NCBI GenBank assembly: GCA_934655835.1
Contig: CAKUHM010000097.1
Coordinates: 1 to 5,727, forward strand
Direction: 5' to 3'
Source of the DNA: an uncultured Collinsella sp.
GTDB lineage: Bacteria; Actinomycetota; Coriobacteriia; Coriobacteriales; Coriobacteriaceae
DNA length: 5,727 nt
Made by a program: the position numbers and the translations under genes. Below are positions 5,416-5,727 of this stretch, piece by piece (within the stretch, counting starts at the first letter, position 1; every line of letters starts with the position of its first letter). The notes under the pieces were generated by a model. The model searched no databases, was not told the DNA's origin, and worked only from the letters and a program-made list of their open reading frames with translations.

Positions 5416-5727
5416 ATGATCATCATCAAAAACGGCGCGCTCGTGACGCCCCAGGGGCTTCGCCGCGCCGATCTTGCCATGGAGGGCGACAAGATCGTGC
5501 GGATTGCCGCGGCGATTGAGCCGGCCGAGGGCGATACCGTCCAGGACGCCACCGACTGCTGGGTGTTTCCCGGCTTTATCGACGGCCACACGCACATGCA
5601 GTGCTGGACCGGCATGGATTGGACGGCCGATAGCTTTGAGACCGGTACGCGTGCGGCTGCCTGCGGCGGTACGACGACCATCGTGGACTACGCGACGGCC
5701 GATCGCGGCGTGACCATGCCCGATGCC
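5416..5727 (+). CDS. hyuA: Hydantoinase/dihydropyrimidinase, N-terminal fragment
   Basis: The first 104 codons of an amidohydrolase-superfamily enzyme; the gene continues past the right edge. The N-terminal beta segment MIIIKNGALVTPQG is followed by VFPGFIDGHTHMQ (50-62), whose H58 and H60 are the first two metal ligands. SFETGTRAAACGGTTTIVDY (73-92) is the standard following motif of dihydropyrimidinase and D-hydantoinase. The carboxylated lysine and the remaining ligands would lie beyond the window. It hydrolyses a cyclic ureide (hydantoin or dihydropyrimidine ring) to an N-carbamoyl amino acid; in this cluster the substrate is probably a purine-derived ring. The start is fixed by AAGGAG (5405-5410), 5 bases upstream, which overlaps the stop codon of the upstream gene. 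It corresponds to hyuA (ygeZ), which sits in the ygeW-ygeX-ygeY neighbourhood in E. coli. Confidence 0.9.
   Translation, partial: MIIIKNGALVTPQGLRRADLAMEGDKIVRIAAAIEPAEGDTVQDATDCWVFPGFIDGHTHMQCWTGMDWTADSFETGTRAAACGGTTTIVDYATADRGVTMPDA

Noticed and set aside
3370..5595. 741-codon open frame on the minus strand across ygeW and mocA, and similar long antisense frames at 1801-3324 and 268-1335.
   Set aside because: They mirror strongly biased sense codons (few T/A-starting third positions leave few antisense stops). The translations are low-complexity Gly/Ala/Val/Leu/His-rich runs with no recognisable domain, and they overlap genes with clear catalytic motifs.

Overview
The window is about 5.7 kb of GC-rich bacterial DNA. 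It carries most of a purine/ureide-degradation cluster of the ygeW-ygeX-ygeY-hyuA type. Codon choice (AAG for Lys, C-ending codons), the strong AAGGAG-type ribosome binding sites and the protein sequences suggest a gut anaerobe of the Coriobacteriia, most like Collinsella. That placement is an inference from style, not from a marker gene.

Layout, left to right. Positions 1-122 hold the 5' end of a leftward gene for a YheO/DauR-type PAS-domain regulator. A divergent AT-rich intergenic region (123-399) carries two copies of the palindrome AACAAA-N3-TTTGTT, 51 bp apart centre to centre. All remaining genes read rightward: ygeX (400-1614, diaminopropionate ammonia-lyase), ygeY (1852-3237, M20 metallohydrolase), ygeW (3439-4641, knotted carbamoyltransferase), a mocA/ygfJ-like nucleotidyltransferase (4792-5406), and the start of hyuA (5416 to the window end, hydantoinase/dihydropyrimidinase). 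A strong intrinsic terminator at 4665-4703 separates ygeXYW from mocA-hyuA.

This gene set has been linked to anaerobic breakdown of urate and other purines in gut bacteria. HyuA would open a cyclic ureide, YgeY and YgeW would remove ureido/carbamoyl groups (YgeW possibly conserving one as carbamoyl phosphate), and YgeX would split 2,3-diaminopropionate into pyruvate and ammonia. MocA would supply a molybdenum cofactor for a xanthine dehydrogenase-type enzyme outside the window. The exact order and substrates are inference.

The least explained part is the 237-base gap between ygeX and ygeY. It contains an elaborate inverted-repeat structure (1624-1747) that can fold two ways: as one long interrupted duplex, or as two flanking hairpins whose 7-base loops are complementary over 6 bases, with a third hairpin between them. 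It matches no riboswitch class I know and is the best candidate here for an undescribed RNA element. The gaps before ygeY (237 bases) and ygeW (201 bases) are unusually long for an operon and each holds hairpins and a possible promoter.
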